A stretch of DNA of 64,000 nucleotides from Legionella steelei (GTDB lineage: Bacteria > Pseudomonadota > Gammaproteobacteria > Legionellales > Legionellaceae): positions 62,001-126,000 of the forward strand of contig NZ_LNYY01000019.1 in assembly GCF_001468005.1 (NCBI RefSeq), given 5' to 3'. Positions 52,247 through 61,966 of the stretch are shown here, piece after piece. The position numbers were made by a program, and so were the translations under genes. Position 1 is the stretch's first letter. The number at the start of each line of letters is the position of its first letter. The notes beneath the pieces are model-generated. The model saw nothing but the letters and a program-made list of their open reading frames with translations, did no database searches and was not told where the DNA came from.

Positions 52247-53377
52247 ATGGCACAACAACCGCAACAACAAGGTCAAGATAGTGGCATGGGTCCAATATGG
52301 GTCATGGTACTATTGTTTATTACGGTGTATCTAATTTGGAAAACAGGACATCAGTATATTGTGATGGTTGTTTTTCAAATTAATATTTGGCAAGCAAAAC
52401 TTGTTAACCTTTTTGTCCATAATGATCAGCTCGCAGGCTTGATTCAAATCATGCAAACAATAGATCCCAATGCAGTAGATTGGAATCAACTGTTAGATAC
52501 AACACGTGCAGTTGGCGACTTCATGCGTTATCCAGTAGTGATTGTCCTACTTGCTTTAGCAGTGCTTTTGTATCAATCAAATATCACTTTAAAATTCCGT
52601 AAAATTTATGATATGAAAAAATTGCGGGAGCAAGAGCAGTTTAATTGGCCTGCAATTATGCCTATAGTTAAAGAAGATTTGGTCGCTCAGGATATCAATA
52701 AAGGTACTTGGGCTATGGCTTTGACGCCAATGGAATTTGCACGTAAATACAATTTATTAAAAAAAGAAGATGTTTTATTAGACAATCCTGTACCTGGTCA
52801 AGAAATGACGGCGGGGATACGCAGAGGTGATGCAAAACGAGTTTTTACTTTGCAATTAGGCCCTTATTGGGATGGTTTCGAGCATTGTTCGCCCCAAGCT
52901 TATGCCTTAGCTGCTGTTTTTATGGCACGTATTAATCGGGATAGAGATGCGGCAAACAATATTTTATCTACACTAGATAGAACTTATGTTACAGGAAAAC
53001 TGGATTATTCTGTTGCCAGACCTACGATAGAAAAATATAAAAATACAGAACTTATCCAGGAAGTTGTTACAAAACACGCCTATACTCTATGTATAATGGC
53101 ATCATTACTCGAGAAAGCTCGGATGGACGGGGTTGTTCCGAGCTCTGAGTTTTTATGGTTAAGGCCCGTTGATAGGCGTTTATGGTATATGCTTAATTGT
53201 GTTGGTAGACAAACTCCCTTTTCTGAGGTCGCAGGTGCGTTCGCTCACTGGAAAGCTGAGAAAGAAATGGGGCGTCGTTCTTTAGTGCCTATGGTTGATG
53301 AAGCGATTAAAGCTTTGGAAATCGCCATAAAAGAAGTTAAATTAACACCCCGACAAATGCAGGAGTTAGAGCCATGA
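52247..53377 (+). CDS. icmP: Dot/Icm coupling-complex protein IcmP (DotM)
   Basis: 376 residues, the family length. N-terminal membrane segments lie at ~15-35 and ~90-108 (YPVVIVLLALAVLLYQ), followed by a soluble cytosolic domain (GTWAMALTPMEFARKYNLL, MTAGIRRGDAKRVFTLQLGPYWDG). In L. pneumophila the DotM cytosolic domain recognises glutamate-rich effector signals. The stop overlaps the icmO start (ATGATG), so the two coupling proteins are co-translated. Confidence 0.97.
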   Translation: MAQQPQQQGQDSGMGPIWVMVLLFITVYLIWKTGHQYIVMVVFQINIWQAKLVNLFVHNDQLAGLIQIMQTIDPNAVDWNQLLDTTRAVGDFMRYPVVIVLLALAVLLYQSNITLKFRKIYDMKKLREQEQFNWPAIMPIVKEDLVAQDINKGTWAMALTPMEFARKYNLLKKEDVLLDNPVPGQEMTAGIRRGDAKRVFTLQLGPYWDGFEHCSPQAYALAAVFMARINRDRDAANNILSTLDRTYVTGKLDYSVARPTIEKYKNTELIQEVVTKHAYTLCIMASLLEKARMDGVVPSSEFLWLRPVDRRLWYMLNCVGRQTPFSEVAGAFAHWKAEKEMGRRSLVPMVDEAIKALEIAIKEVKLTPRQMQELEP

Positions 53378-55716
53378 TGCGCGGTATTGAATCACGTCAT
53401 GAGTTAGATCCCACCCTCCTACTTAGGGACACACGGACGCTTACCCAACGGCTGGCGGATTTTTTTGCAGATCCCACGAATATTGCGATTGTGTTGTTTA
53501 CCTTGTCAGCGATGTCGTATTATTTCTCAGAAGCAGCAACCTTATTGATGCTAGTGGGGGGCGGATGTTTTCTTTATAGTTACACACGGAAACAAAAATT
53601 GCCTTTCCGTCTTCCACTCATTTCTCGTGTCAAAGACTACAATGATATGAAGCCAGGTGTTAACAAACCGAATATGGCTCGAGGGATTGCGTTTTTTGGT
53701 AACGATCGCAAAACAGGCCATGAATTATGGTTTGCTAATGATGACATGCGTACGCACGCACTAATTTTCGGCTCCACTGGTAGTGGTAAAACAGAATGTT
53801 TGGTCTCGCTTGCTTTTAATGCTTTAGTACAAGGAAGTGGTTTTATTTATGTCGATGGTAAAGGGGATAACTCCCTCTATGCTAAAGTGTTCTCCATGGT
53901 TCGCAGTATGGGGCGTGAAGATGATTTACTTCTGATTAACTTCATGACTGGTGCGCGAGATATTATTGGCCCACAAGAAAGAAGGCTGTCGAATACGTTT
54001 AATCCGTTTTCACAAGGCTCCTCCAGTATGTTAACCCAGCTTGTAGTCAGCCTGATGGGGGATTCAAAAGGAGGCGGCGACGGTGATATGTGGAAAGGTC
54101 GTGCTATTGCCTTCGTTGAAGCCTTGATGCGTCTTCTGGTGTATATGCGTGATGAGGGCGCGATACTTTTGGATGCTGATACCATCCGTAACTACTTTGA
54201 TTTAACCCGATTAGAAACCATAGTCGTTGATAAAATCTTCCCACGCGATAATCAGGAAAGTGTGAACATCGAACAGATTCCAAAATTAGTTACAGACCCT
54301 TTACGTAACTACTTAGGTACTTTGCCAGGGTATAATAAAGAGAAAAAAGGTAAGCAAGTATCACAGGTTTTGGAACAACACGGTTTTATCACCATGCAGC
54401 TGGTCAGGGCGTTTTCATCCTTGGCGGATACTTATGGACATATAGTGCGTACCAATCTAGCTGAGGTAGATTTTAAAGACGTGGTCTTGAATCGCCGAAT
54501 TCTCGTTGTACTCTTACCCGCATTAGAAAAATCTCCTGATGAGTTATCTAACTTAGGTAAGATTATTGTTTCTTCCTTAAAAGCGATGATGGCAGCAGGT
54601 TTAGGAGAGGACGTTGAAGGGGACTATCGAGATGTAATCTTGAGAAAACCAACCAATGCACCTACTCCTTATATGTGTATCCTTGATGAGTATGGATATT
54701 ATGCTGTACAAGGTTTTGCAGTGGTTCCTGCGCAAGCGCGTTCTCTAGGGTTCTCTGCTATTTTTGCAGGACAAGATTTACCCGCTTTCCAAAAAGCTTC
54801 AAAAGAAGAAGCTGCGTCTATCGGTGCAAACACAAACATTAAAATATGTATGAAACTGGAAGATCCAACTGAAACCTGGGATTTCTTTACCAAAACGGCA
54901 GGTGAGGCTTATGTAACCAAAGTTGATTCATTCCAAGCCAAAGATACCAGCATGGCAAATACCTACATGGACAGTAAAAGCTCTTCATTTGAAAAAAGAG
55001 CTCGTGTTGACCTACTGGATTTAAAAGAACAAACAGAAGGTGAGGCGCATATATTCTTCAAGTCAAAAATTGTTCGTGCACGAATGTTTTATGCGAATCC
55101 TAAGCCAGTGAAGCAGCTGAAACTAAATCAATTTTTAAAAGTGGAAGCCCCTCCAGACGATTACTTAATGAGATTGCAAAGACAATTAGTCTCATTCCAA
55201 TCCATTTTGGAAAGTGGTGATTTGTCAATTAACAAGACGGTGGAAAATGAAGAAATTACCCTTATTTCCAAGTTGTTACGTGAATCACCAATAGACGAGC
55301 CCATAGAGCGAGGTGTATCTGCTTTAATTGCGTTTCATGGTCATAATGAGCCAGAACCAGTTGAAGATTTGATTGAGGAAGAAGTCGAAGGTGCATTAAC
55401 AATATTTAGTGGTTTACGAGAAAATGTAGGTGCTCCGCCAATTTTAGTGAGCGATAAAGTGACATTCGCAGAGGCATTACTACCTATTAATGAAACACGT
55501 AATCAGATGATGAATATCGAACGCTTGGCAGGTGCTAAGGATAAATATGCGGGCACGGTTGCGAATGAACTGGTTAAAGATTTCCAATTGGCAACGAGTT
55601 ATCCTCCAGAAGAAAGAGACTTTATTGCGCCAGATGAATTAACTGATCTGGTAAGATCCTTATCCGCAAAAATTGCTACAGAACGCGAAAATGCAAATAA
55701 AAGCTCTGAAGAGTAG
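53374..55716 (+). CDS. icmO: Dot/Icm type IV coupling ATPase IcmO (DotL)
   Basis: 780 residues (DotL ~783). Two N-terminal membrane segments (~37-75) precede a VirD4-like ATPase. Walker A is FGSTGSGKTECLV (~133-145), with YVDGKGDNSLYAKV, and Walker B CILDEYGYYAV. The C-terminal ~200 residues are acidic and helical, the region that binds IcmS-IcmW, LvgA and DotN in L. pneumophila. It powers recruitment of effectors to the channel. It is followed by a terminator and a 384-bp gap. Confidence 0.98.
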   Translation: MMRGIESRHELDPTLLLRDTRTLTQRLADFFADPTNIAIVLFTLSAMSYYFSEAATLLMLVGGGCFLYSYTRKQKLPFRLPLISRVKDYNDMKPGVNKPNMARGIAFFGNDRKTGHELWFANDDMRTHALIFGSTGSGKTECLVSLAFNALVQGSGFIYVDGKGDNSLYAKVFSMVRSMGREDDLLLINFMTGARDIIGPQERRLSNTFNPFSQGSSSMLTQLVVSLMGDSKGGGDGDMWKGRAIAFVEALMRLLVYMRDEGAILLDADTIRNYFDLTRLETIVVDKIFPRDNQESVNIEQIPKLVTDPLRNYLGTLPGYNKEKKGKQVSQVLEQHGFITMQLVRAFSSLADTYGHIVRTNLAEVDFKDVVLNRRILVVLLPALEKSPDELSNLGKIIVSSLKAMMAAGLGEDVEGDYRDVILRKPTNAPTPYMCILDEYGYYAVQGFAVVPAQARSLGFSAIFAGQDLPAFQKASKEEAASIGANTNIKICMKLEDPTETWDFFTKTAGEAYVTKVDSFQAKDTSMANTYMDSKSSSFEKRARVDLLDLKEQTEGEAHIFFKSKIVRARMFYANPKPVKQLKLNQFLKVEAPPDDYLMRLQRQLVSFQSILESGDLSINKTVENEEITLISKLLRESPIDEPIERGVSALIAFHGHNEPEPVEDLIEEEVEGALTIFSGLRENVGAPPILVSDKVTFAEALLPINETRNQMMNIERLAGAKDKYAGTVANELVKDFQLATSYPPEERDFIAPDELTDLVRSLSAKIATERENANKSSEE

Positions 55717-55740
55717 TTAAACAATTATTTATCAATACCG

Positions 55741-55779
55741 AAAAAATTGAGCTGTGTCTATTCATGGCTCATTTTTTTT
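55741..55779 (+). terminator. Terminator after icmO
   Basis: TGAGC (55748-55752) pairs with GCTCA (55767-55771), extended by A and T runs on each side, then eight T. It separates icmPO from the icmN operon. Confidence 0.55.
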
Positions 55780-56100
55780 GAGTTTGAAGTATGGAATTAA
55801 TTTTTTGGTAATGCGTGAGTCATCATATAAACGCTCCTTTCTTGTACTACTTGCATCGTATTTTATTTCTCGACAGCATATGCCTAAAGAAGCTTATTCA
55901 CATTTTTTAATTTTGCGAAAAAATAATCCTGACCGCCACGTTTTTATTCAATGAAATGTAAAAAAAAAAATAAATTTTTAAAAAAATAGCTATTTTATCG
56001 AATTCATTGTAACGTAATGATTTGTATGTTTTTCTTAAAGATGGAACACACACAACAGAACTACAGTCAGAATCATTTTATTGAACTTTGAGGATAGTGA
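55780..56100. other. Intergenic region upstream of icmN
   Basis: No gene is supported. The region is very AT-rich, with A and T tracts around 55964-55990, and should hold the icmN-D promoter. No TATACT was found here, unlike icmT, icmQ and icmP. A frame at 55754-55954 overlaps the terminator and was rejected. Confidence 0.4.
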
Positions 56101-56658
56101 GTGAGATCGGTACGTATTAATCTAATCCGGGCTGTTGGGGTGATTGCCTTAATTATGTTAACTGCCTGTAAAGGTGACCAGTGGGCGCTAGAAAAAGTAG
56201 AGCCTAAATATCCCTGTAAGGTTCTCGGTGCCTGTGATGCCACCATCATGAAGCTCACTAAAAAACTAAATAAACAAGGGGTAAAAGTAATTACTATCGG
56301 TCAGGATTATATGATTAGTATTCCTGCCAGCTACTTATTTGAACCAGAAACACCACGTCTAAAATGGAAGTCGTATCCTTTATTAAATGAAATCGCTGTG
56401 TTTCTGAAACAATTTCGCAAGATTGCAATTAATATAGCCAGTTACAGCAACAAATACGTATCACCACAAAGAGAGCATGCATTAACTTTAGCGCGATCTA
56501 GGGTGGTTAGTGATTATCTTTGGTCTCAAGGAGTGGATAGCCGTTTTATCTTTACACAAGGATTAGGTAGTGATAAACCTATTATTTCATTCATGCGAGG
56601 CGGTGATAATTCAGTAAATGCTAGGGTAGAAATTACTTTCAGGCGAGCTGTGGCGTAG
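56101..56658 (+). CDS. icmN: Dot/Icm outer-membrane lipoprotein IcmN (DotK)
   Basis: 185 residues from a GTG start (GAGGATAGTGA upstream). It carries a lipoprotein signal with lipobox LTAC, Cys 23. The OmpA-like peptidoglycan-binding domain covers ~80-180: IAINIASYSNKYVSPQREHA, LARSRVVSDYLWSQGVD, FTQGLGSDKPI. DotK belongs to the outer-membrane core complex with DotC, DotD, DotH. Also called lphA. It starts the icmN-M-L-K-E-G-C-D series. Confidence 0.95.
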   Translation: MRSVRINLIRAVGVIALIMLTACKGDQWALEKVEPKYPCKVLGACDATIMKLTKKLNKQGVKVITIGQDYMISIPASYLFEPETPRLKWKSYPLLNEIAVFLKQFRKIAINIASYSNKYVSPQREHALTLARSRVVSDYLWSQGVDSRFIFTQGLGSDKPIISFMRGGDNSVNARVEITFRRAVA

Positions 56659-56666
56659 GGGACATA

Positions 56667-56951
56667 ATGAGTCGTGAAACATGGGGATTGATCAAGGGTA
56701 GTAAGAATTTTTACGTTAACTCATATAGACGCGGGTTGACGACGTTGATTATATCCCTGCTGTTGAATTGTATTTTTGGCGTTTTAATCGCTTATATTTA
56801 TTTAACTGAGCCTGAGCGGGATTTTTATGCAACGAGTGGTATAGCACCACCTATTCAATTGCAGCCTCTGCTGGCTCCAAATTATTCATCGAACGCGTTA
56901 CTTCCTCCTGATCCGCCTGCGGAGAATGAAGATAAAGTGATACCACAATAA
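56667..56951 (+). CDS. icmM: Dot/Icm inner-membrane protein IcmM (DotJ)
   Basis: 94 residues. A basic N-terminus (KGSKNFYVNSYRRGLTTL) and one transmembrane helix (~27-48) are followed by a short periplasmic tail with YATSGIAPPIQLQPLLAP. The N-terminal part is a shortened version of IcmL, encoded next (compare NKFYKDSQRKVMLALLIAL). DotJ forms a complex with DotI. It is 8 bp after icmN. Confidence 0.94.
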   Translation: MSRETWGLIKGSKNFYVNSYRRGLTTLIISLLLNCIFGVLIAYIYLTEPERDFYATSGIAPPIQLQPLLAPNYSSNALLPPDPPAENEDKVIPQ

Positions 56952-56970
56952 GCATTAAATAGAGGACATT

Positions 56971-57609
56971 ATGGCTGAAGATTCCTTGACAGTTGTCGCA
57001 CTAAGAAACAAATTTTATAAGGACAGCCAACGTAAGGTAATGCTTGCGTTGTTAATTGCTCTTGTTGTCAATATTGTTTTAGCTGCACTATTAGTGTACA
57101 TGATCACTCACCCCCCAGCTCCTAAATATTTTGCTACCAGTATTAATGGCCGTATTACACCACTGTTCCCTTTGAGTGAACCAAACCAGTCGGATTCGGC
57201 TGTATTGCAATGGGCGAATCAGGCTGCGATTGCTGCATTTACTTACAATTTTGTTAACTATAGAGACGAATTACAGGCTTCATCTGGATTTTTTACCGCC
57301 GAAGGTTGGGACCAGTTCCTAAGTGCTTTACAACAATCAAATAACTTGGATGCAGTCAAAGCCAAAAAACTGATTGTTTCTGCAGTGGCAACACGAGCAC
57401 CTATTATTTTGCAAAAAGGTGTTTTAAATGGAAACTTTTCATGGCGAGTACAAATGCCTATATTGGTAACCTACCAGAGTGCGAGTGAGTTTACTCAACA
57501 AAATAATGTGGTTACTATGTTAATTACTCGTGTATCTACTTTAAATTCGCCGAGAGGGATAGGTATATCGCAATTTGTTGTAGGACCTGCCACAGGTGGA
57601 GTGTCTTAA
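56971..57609 (+). CDS. icmL: Dot/Icm inner-membrane protein IcmL (DotI)
   Basis: 212 residues, the IcmL length. A transmembrane helix at ~25-46 (LIALVVNIVLAALLVYMI) precedes a periplasmic domain of the VirB8-like/DotI type (YFATSINGRITPLFPLSEPN, WANQAAIAAFTYNFVNYRDEL, QASSGFFTAEGWDQFLSALQ). It probably serves a VirB8-like assembly role. Its last base is the first base of the icmK start (57609), giving tight coupling. Confidence 0.96.
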   Translation: MAEDSLTVVALRNKFYKDSQRKVMLALLIALVVNIVLAALLVYMITHPPAPKYFATSINGRITPLFPLSEPNQSDSAVLQWANQAAIAAFTYNFVNYRDELQASSGFFTAEGWDQFLSALQQSNNLDAVKAKKLIVSAVATRAPIILQKGVLNGNFSWRVQMPILVTYQSASEFTQQNNVVTMLITRVSTLNSPRGIGISQFVVGPATGGVS

Positions 57610-58757
57610 TGAAAAAGCTGAGTTGGTTTTTAAAGTTTTGTTTGTTGCATGGAATAGTCTATTGGGTTCCGGCTCCTGTCTATGCGCAGGATCAATCAAC
57701 AGATAGCGCTCAGCAGGCCTTACAACAGTTGCGTTTATTGCAACAACGGTTATCACAAAATCAGCCAGGAGGACAAAATCAGGCACTAGGACAAAATCAA
57801 CCGGCACCGGCAGGAGCTCAAGCAGGGCAAAATCCAACTCCTGCGCAAAATCCGCCAGCGGATCAAGGCCCCAATATTCCTATTCCGCTTGCTGGGAATA
57901 TTTATAAAGGTCCTCCTCCAAGACCTGAGAATCCTGCTGCGCCCAATCCTAATGCGCCGCAGATAGTAACGCAAAATGATGAGCAAATCATTGATAATAA
58001 AGCATTTAAAGATATGACAAAAAGTATCTATCCAATGAACCCAGGACAAATTGGCCAATTAAGGCAATTACATGACACCATGGAGTATGCTAAGGCTTCG
58101 CCCGCAGGAACCCCACCAAAACCTACAGCAACTTCTCAATTTGTAAATTTGTCTCCGGGCTCAACCCCACCGGTCATACGTTTGGCTCAAGGGTTTGTTT
58201 CTTCATTGGTTTTTCTTGATTCCTCGGGAGCGCCATGGCCAATTGCCGCTTATGATTTGGGAGATCCTAACTCATTCAATATTCAATGGGATAAAACAAG
58301 CAATACCATAATGATTCAAGCAATGAAGTTGTACAATTATGGTAATTTGGCTGTGCGTTTGAGAGGTTTAAATACGCCAGTAATGCTTACTTTAATACCA
58401 GGACAAAAAGCAGTTGATTATCGAGTTGATTTACGTGTTCAAGGTTTTGGACCAAATGCTAAAAGTATGCCATTAGAAACAGGGATTCCCCCCTCAGCTA
58501 GTGAATTACTTCTTCATGTTTTAGATGGTGTACCTCCTCCTGGAAGTAAACGCTTAACTATTACAGGAGGAGATGCGCGTGCTTGGTTAGCCAATGACAG
58601 AATGTATGTTAGAACAAATCTTACTATATTGTCACCGGGCTGGTTGGCAAGTATGACCAGCGCAGATGGGACTCATGCATATGAAATGCACAAATCTCCG
58701 GTGTTACTCGTTTCCTGGCATGGGAAGGTCATGCAGCTCAAGGTAGAAGGGTTATAA
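57609..58757 (+). CDS. icmK: Dot/Icm outer-membrane core protein IcmK (DotH)
   Basis: 382 residues, slightly longer than L. pneumophila IcmK (~361). Signal peptide 1-26 ends in PVYA. Residues ~30-105 are a Gln/Asn/Pro/Ala low-complexity segment (QNQPGGQNQALGQNQPAPAG); the extra length lies here. The C-terminal domain is VirB9-like (SLVFLDSSGAPWPIAAYDLG, LLVSWHGKVMQLKVEGL). DotH is a main ring component with DotC/DotD. The stop is directly followed by icmE. Confidence 0.96.
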   Translation: MKKLSWFLKFCLLHGIVYWVPAPVYAQDQSTDSAQQALQQLRLLQQRLSQNQPGGQNQALGQNQPAPAGAQAGQNPTPAQNPPADQGPNIPIPLAGNIYKGPPPRPENPAAPNPNAPQIVTQNDEQIIDNKAFKDMTKSIYPMNPGQIGQLRQLHDTMEYAKASPAGTPPKPTATSQFVNLSPGSTPPVIRLAQGFVSSLVFLDSSGAPWPIAAYDLGDPNSFNIQWDKTSNTIMIQAMKLYNYGNLAVRLRGLNTPVMLTLIPGQKAVDYRVDLRVQGFGPNAKSMPLETGIPPSASELLLHVLDGVPPPGSKRLTITGGDARAWLANDRMYVRTNLTILSPGWLASMTSADGTHAYEMHKSPVLLVSWHGKVMQLKVEGL

Positions 58758-61700
58758 ATGGCTGGCAGAAAAGAAAATATTAAATCACTTTTTTCAAACA
58801 CTCGTACCCGAGTTATTATTATTTTTACAGCAGTATTATTAGTGATTGCTGTGGTAGTCGGGTATATAAAATTAAAATCGATAGGTACAGGCCCTTCAGC
58901 ACAGGCGACTCTTGGACATGCTCCTGGAGGCATCCAGTCCATTCCTGGGGTCCTCAACCCAACTGCCCAATATGCCAAATTACAGGAAGAACAAAATGTC
59001 AACCAGGCACAAAAAGCAGAGCAAAGTGGTGGCAGTGCAATTCCAACGATTATTCGAACTCAATCTTTAGGAGAGGGGGTTGGTGTTATTGGTTCTCAAG
59101 GTGGGCAAAGTGGCGTAGGATTTGCTACTTTAGCGCGTGAAAATGAAGAAGGCGCTCAAAAAAGTCTATGGTTGCAAGCATTACAAAACGGTGGTTGTTC
59201 AAAGACAGTGGTACAACAGGTTGTTAGCCAAGGTGCGCAATTAACTGATCTAAAACAAGCATGTAGCTGTGCTCAGTTAAAGGACAATGGTTTTTCTTTA
59301 CAGGATCTGAATCCAGTTTGTCCCTGTAAAGAATTAAAAGCTGCGGGATATAATGCCAGACAACTTAAAGATGCAGGCTATACTGCCTCAAGATTAAGAG
59401 ATTGCGGCTTTAATGCGTGCGAATTACGTAATGCAGGTTTTACTGCTCAAGAGATGAAAGATGCAGGTTTTTCTGATGATGAATTGAAAGGGGCCGGGTA
59501 TTCTCCAGAGGAAATAGCTAAAGCCAGTGGTTTGCCAGCAGGAATAAGCGCTGCGGATGTATTAAAAGCAGGATGTAGTGTTGAAGGATTGACCAAACTA
59601 CGTAAAGCAGGTGTTACAGCTTCAGCAATTCGTAGGATAAGTGGATGTAGTGCAGAGCAATTAAAAGCAGCAGGGTTTACTGCTAAAGAGTTGCGCGATG
59701 CGGGCTTTAGCGCAGCGGATTTAAAACGAGCTGGTTTTACCCCAGAGGAATTAAAAGCGGCAGGATTTACTGCTCGAGATCTATTAAATGCAGGATTTAC
59801 TCCAGACGACCTTGCTAAAGCAGGATACTCCGCAGCAGAGATAAAGGCAGCAGAGGCTGAGCTTCCGCCAGGTATTACTGCTGATGATGTAAAAAAAGCA
59901 GGTTGTGATGTTGATGCATTAAAAAGAGAAAGAGCTGCTGGAGTTAGCGCGACTTTAATTAAACAATATGCTGGATGCAGTGCTCAAGCATTAAAAGCAG
60001 CGGGCTTTACCGATGCGGAATTAGCTAATGCAGGCTTCACTCCAGCACAAATTAGTGCGGCTACTCCTCTAACTGATGCACAAATCAGAGCTGCGGGTTG
60101 TAACCCAGATAATTTGAAAAAGCTTTTTGCAGCCGGTGTTTCTGCCAAGCGGATTAAAGAATTAAATGGATGTAGTGCTGAAGCATTAAAGAATGCGGGT
60201 TACGATGCAAAATCATTGCTTGATGCCGGGTTTACTCCAGCGCAACTTCTTGCTGCTGGGTTTACTCCTAAGGACTTACAAAATGCAGGATTGAATCCAG
60301 CAGATATCATTGCAAATGGTCGTGTAGCCGATTGCAGTGTTGAGTCATTGAAGAAAGCAAGAGCCGCGGGTGTTAGTGCTTTGACAATCAAGAAAACGCT
60401 TGGATGTTCAGCAAAAGCACTAAAAGATGCTGGTTATACAGCTAAAGAGCTTAAAGATGCAGGATTTACAGCCGCTGAACTAAAAGCTGCGGGTTTTAGT
60501 GCTAAGGACTTAAAAGATGCTGGATTCACAGCTAAAGAATTAAAAGATGCAGGTTTTAGTGCCAAAGACTTAAAGGATGCAGGTTTTAGTGCCAAAGACT
60601 TAAAGGATGCAGGTTTTAGCGCCAAAGACTTAAAAGATGCAGGATTTAGCGCTAAGGATTTAAAGGCAGCAGGATTCAGCGCTAAGGATTTAAAAGATGC
60701 AGGCTTTAGCGCTAAGGATTTAAAAGATGCAGGCTTTAGCGCTAAGGATTTAAAGGATGCAGGCTTTAGTGCCAAAGACTTAAAGGATGCTGGATTTAGT
60801 GCCAAAGACTTAAAAGATGCGGGTTTTAGCGCTAAGGATTTAAAAGATGCTGGCTTTACAGCAGCCGAAATGAAGGCAGCAGGTTTTAGTGCTAAAGATT
60901 TGGCTGATGCCGGATATAGCGCTGCTGATTTAAGAAACGCTGGATACAGTCCTACCGAACTTCAAAATTTGGCAGTTGCTCCCACAGGCGCGGGATCGCA
61001 AGTAGCGGGCTTGGGCGCTCCGAATGTGCAACAGGGCACATTTAACATTGGTGGAGTCCCCACTATGGGGCAGGGGGCGGCAGGAACTCCAGTACTGCCA
61101 GGATCCGCTGCTAGTAACGAACAGTTGCAAGCCATTATCAATAGACAAAATGAGCAGCAAGCGGAACAAAAATATCAACAAAAAATTCAACAAAAAAGTT
61201 CAGATATGTTATCGGCTGCAAACCAATTAATAAGTGAATGGAACAGTGTACCATCACAGAACTTTACTGCAGGTAAGGAAGAAGAGGGTGGTGGAGCAGC
61301 GTCTGCTGCAACAGCAGCGGCTGGAGCTGGTCCTGGTGGAGCAACAGTTACTCAAACCACAACCACATCAACTACTGACGTTAATATGATTAAAACAGGT
61401 GATGTGCTTTTCGCTGTAATTGATACTGCCGTTAATAGCGACGAACCAGGACCTATTCTTGCAACTATTGTTTCAGGAAGACTCAAAGGAACCAAATTAA
61501 TTGGCAGCTTTAATCTACCTTCGAATGCTAACAAAATGGTTATTACATTTAATACGATGTCAATTCCTGGGGCACCAAAAACAACTCCAATTTCTGCATA
61601 TGCAATTGATCCAAATACTGCAAGAACTGCTCTTTCCAGCAAAACAAATAATCATTATTTGCTGAGATACGGTTCATTATTTGCTTCCTCATTTTTAGAA

Positions 61701-61949
61701 GGTTTTGGTAATGCATTCCAGTCAGCCAATACAACGGTTACCGTCGGTGGAACAGGTGGCGGCAATAACGTAACTGTTTCTAATGGTGTTGGCCGCTCTA
61801 CGCTGGCAAATGCTGTAATTGGCTTGGCAACGGTTGGTAAGACTTGGGGACAACAAGCACAAGTATTATTTAATACACCTACAACTGTTGAAGTTTATGC
61901 AGGAACTCCCGTAGGTGTTTTATTTACTCAGGATGTGAAATCTTTTTAA
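58758..61949 (+). CDS. icmE: Dot/Icm channel protein IcmE (DotG), VirB10-like with repeat region
   Basis: 1063 residues. One transmembrane helix at ~18-37; a periplasmic region rich in AGF-x5-LKD-type repeats at ~150-735; then a Gly/Ala/Gln linker; and a VirB10/TrbI C-terminal domain at ~850-1063 (IKTGDVLFAVIDTAVNSDEP, VGVLFTQDVKSF). The repeats include ten back-to-back FSAKDLK units (~598-698) and four larger GCS-containing units. DotG spans from inner to outer membrane and forms the central channel. Repeat number differs between species. Confidence 0.97.
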   Translation: MAGRKENIKSLFSNTRTRVIIIFTAVLLVIAVVVGYIKLKSIGTGPSAQATLGHAPGGIQSIPGVLNPTAQYAKLQEEQNVNQAQKAEQSGGSAIPTIIRTQSLGEGVGVIGSQGGQSGVGFATLARENEEGAQKSLWLQALQNGGCSKTVVQQVVSQGAQLTDLKQACSCAQLKDNGFSLQDLNPVCPCKELKAAGYNARQLKDAGYTASRLRDCGFNACELRNAGFTAQEMKDAGFSDDELKGAGYSPEEIAKASGLPAGISAADVLKAGCSVEGLTKLRKAGVTASAIRRISGCSAEQLKAAGFTAKELRDAGFSAADLKRAGFTPEELKAAGFTARDLLNAGFTPDDLAKAGYSAAEIKAAEAELPPGITADDVKKAGCDVDALKRERAAGVSATLIKQYAGCSAQALKAAGFTDAELANAGFTPAQISAATPLTDAQIRAAGCNPDNLKKLFAAGVSAKRIKELNGCSAEALKNAGYDAKSLLDAGFTPAQLLAAGFTPKDLQNAGLNPADIIANGRVADCSVESLKKARAAGVSALTIKKTLGCSAKALKDAGYTAKELKDAGFTAAELKAAGFSAKDLKDAGFTAKELKDAGFSAKDLKDAGFSAKDLKDAGFSAKDLKDAGFSAKDLKAAGFSAKDLKDAGFSAKDLKDAGFSAKDLKDAGFSAKDLKDAGFSAKDLKDAGFSAKDLKDAGFTAAEMKAAGFSAKDLADAGYSAADLRNAGYSPTELQNLAVAPTGAGSQVAGLGAPNVQQGTFNIGGVPTMGQGAAGTPVLPGSAASNEQLQAIINRQNEQQAEQKYQQKIQQKSSDMLSAANQLISEWNSVPSQNFTAGKEEEGGGAASAATAAAGAGPGGATVTQTTTTSTTDVNMIKTGDVLFAVIDTAVNSDEPGPILATIVSGRLKGTKLIGSFNLPSNANKMVITFNTMSIPGAPKTTPISAYAIDPNTARTALSSKTNNHYLLRYGSLFASSFLEGFGNAFQSANTTVTVGGTGGGNNVTVSNGVGRSTLANAVIGLATVGKTWGQQAQVLFNTPTTVEVYAGTPVGVLFTQDVKSF
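60552..60851 (+). repeat. Ten tandem 30-bp repeats in icmE
   Basis: The ten units encode AGFSAKDLKD with little change. Two synonymous versions alternate in blocks: gccaaagactta (units 1-3, 8-9) and gctaaggattta (units 4-7, 10). One further unit precedes at ~60493 and an A-to-D variant is unit 4. The block pattern suggests duplications of several units at a time. Confidence 0.9.
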
Positions 61950-61966
61950 TTTGATGGCAGGTAAAA

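Noticed and set aside
55754-55954. 66-codon frame between icmO and icmN
   Set aside because: It starts inside the icmO terminator and lacks an RBS; no gene is expected there in the conserved icm order.
60434-60805. Open frame of 123 codons on the minus strand within icmE
   Set aside because: It is the antisense of the 30-bp repeats; its repetitive Leu/Lys/Pro/Ala/Ser product is a by-product of the icmE coding pattern.
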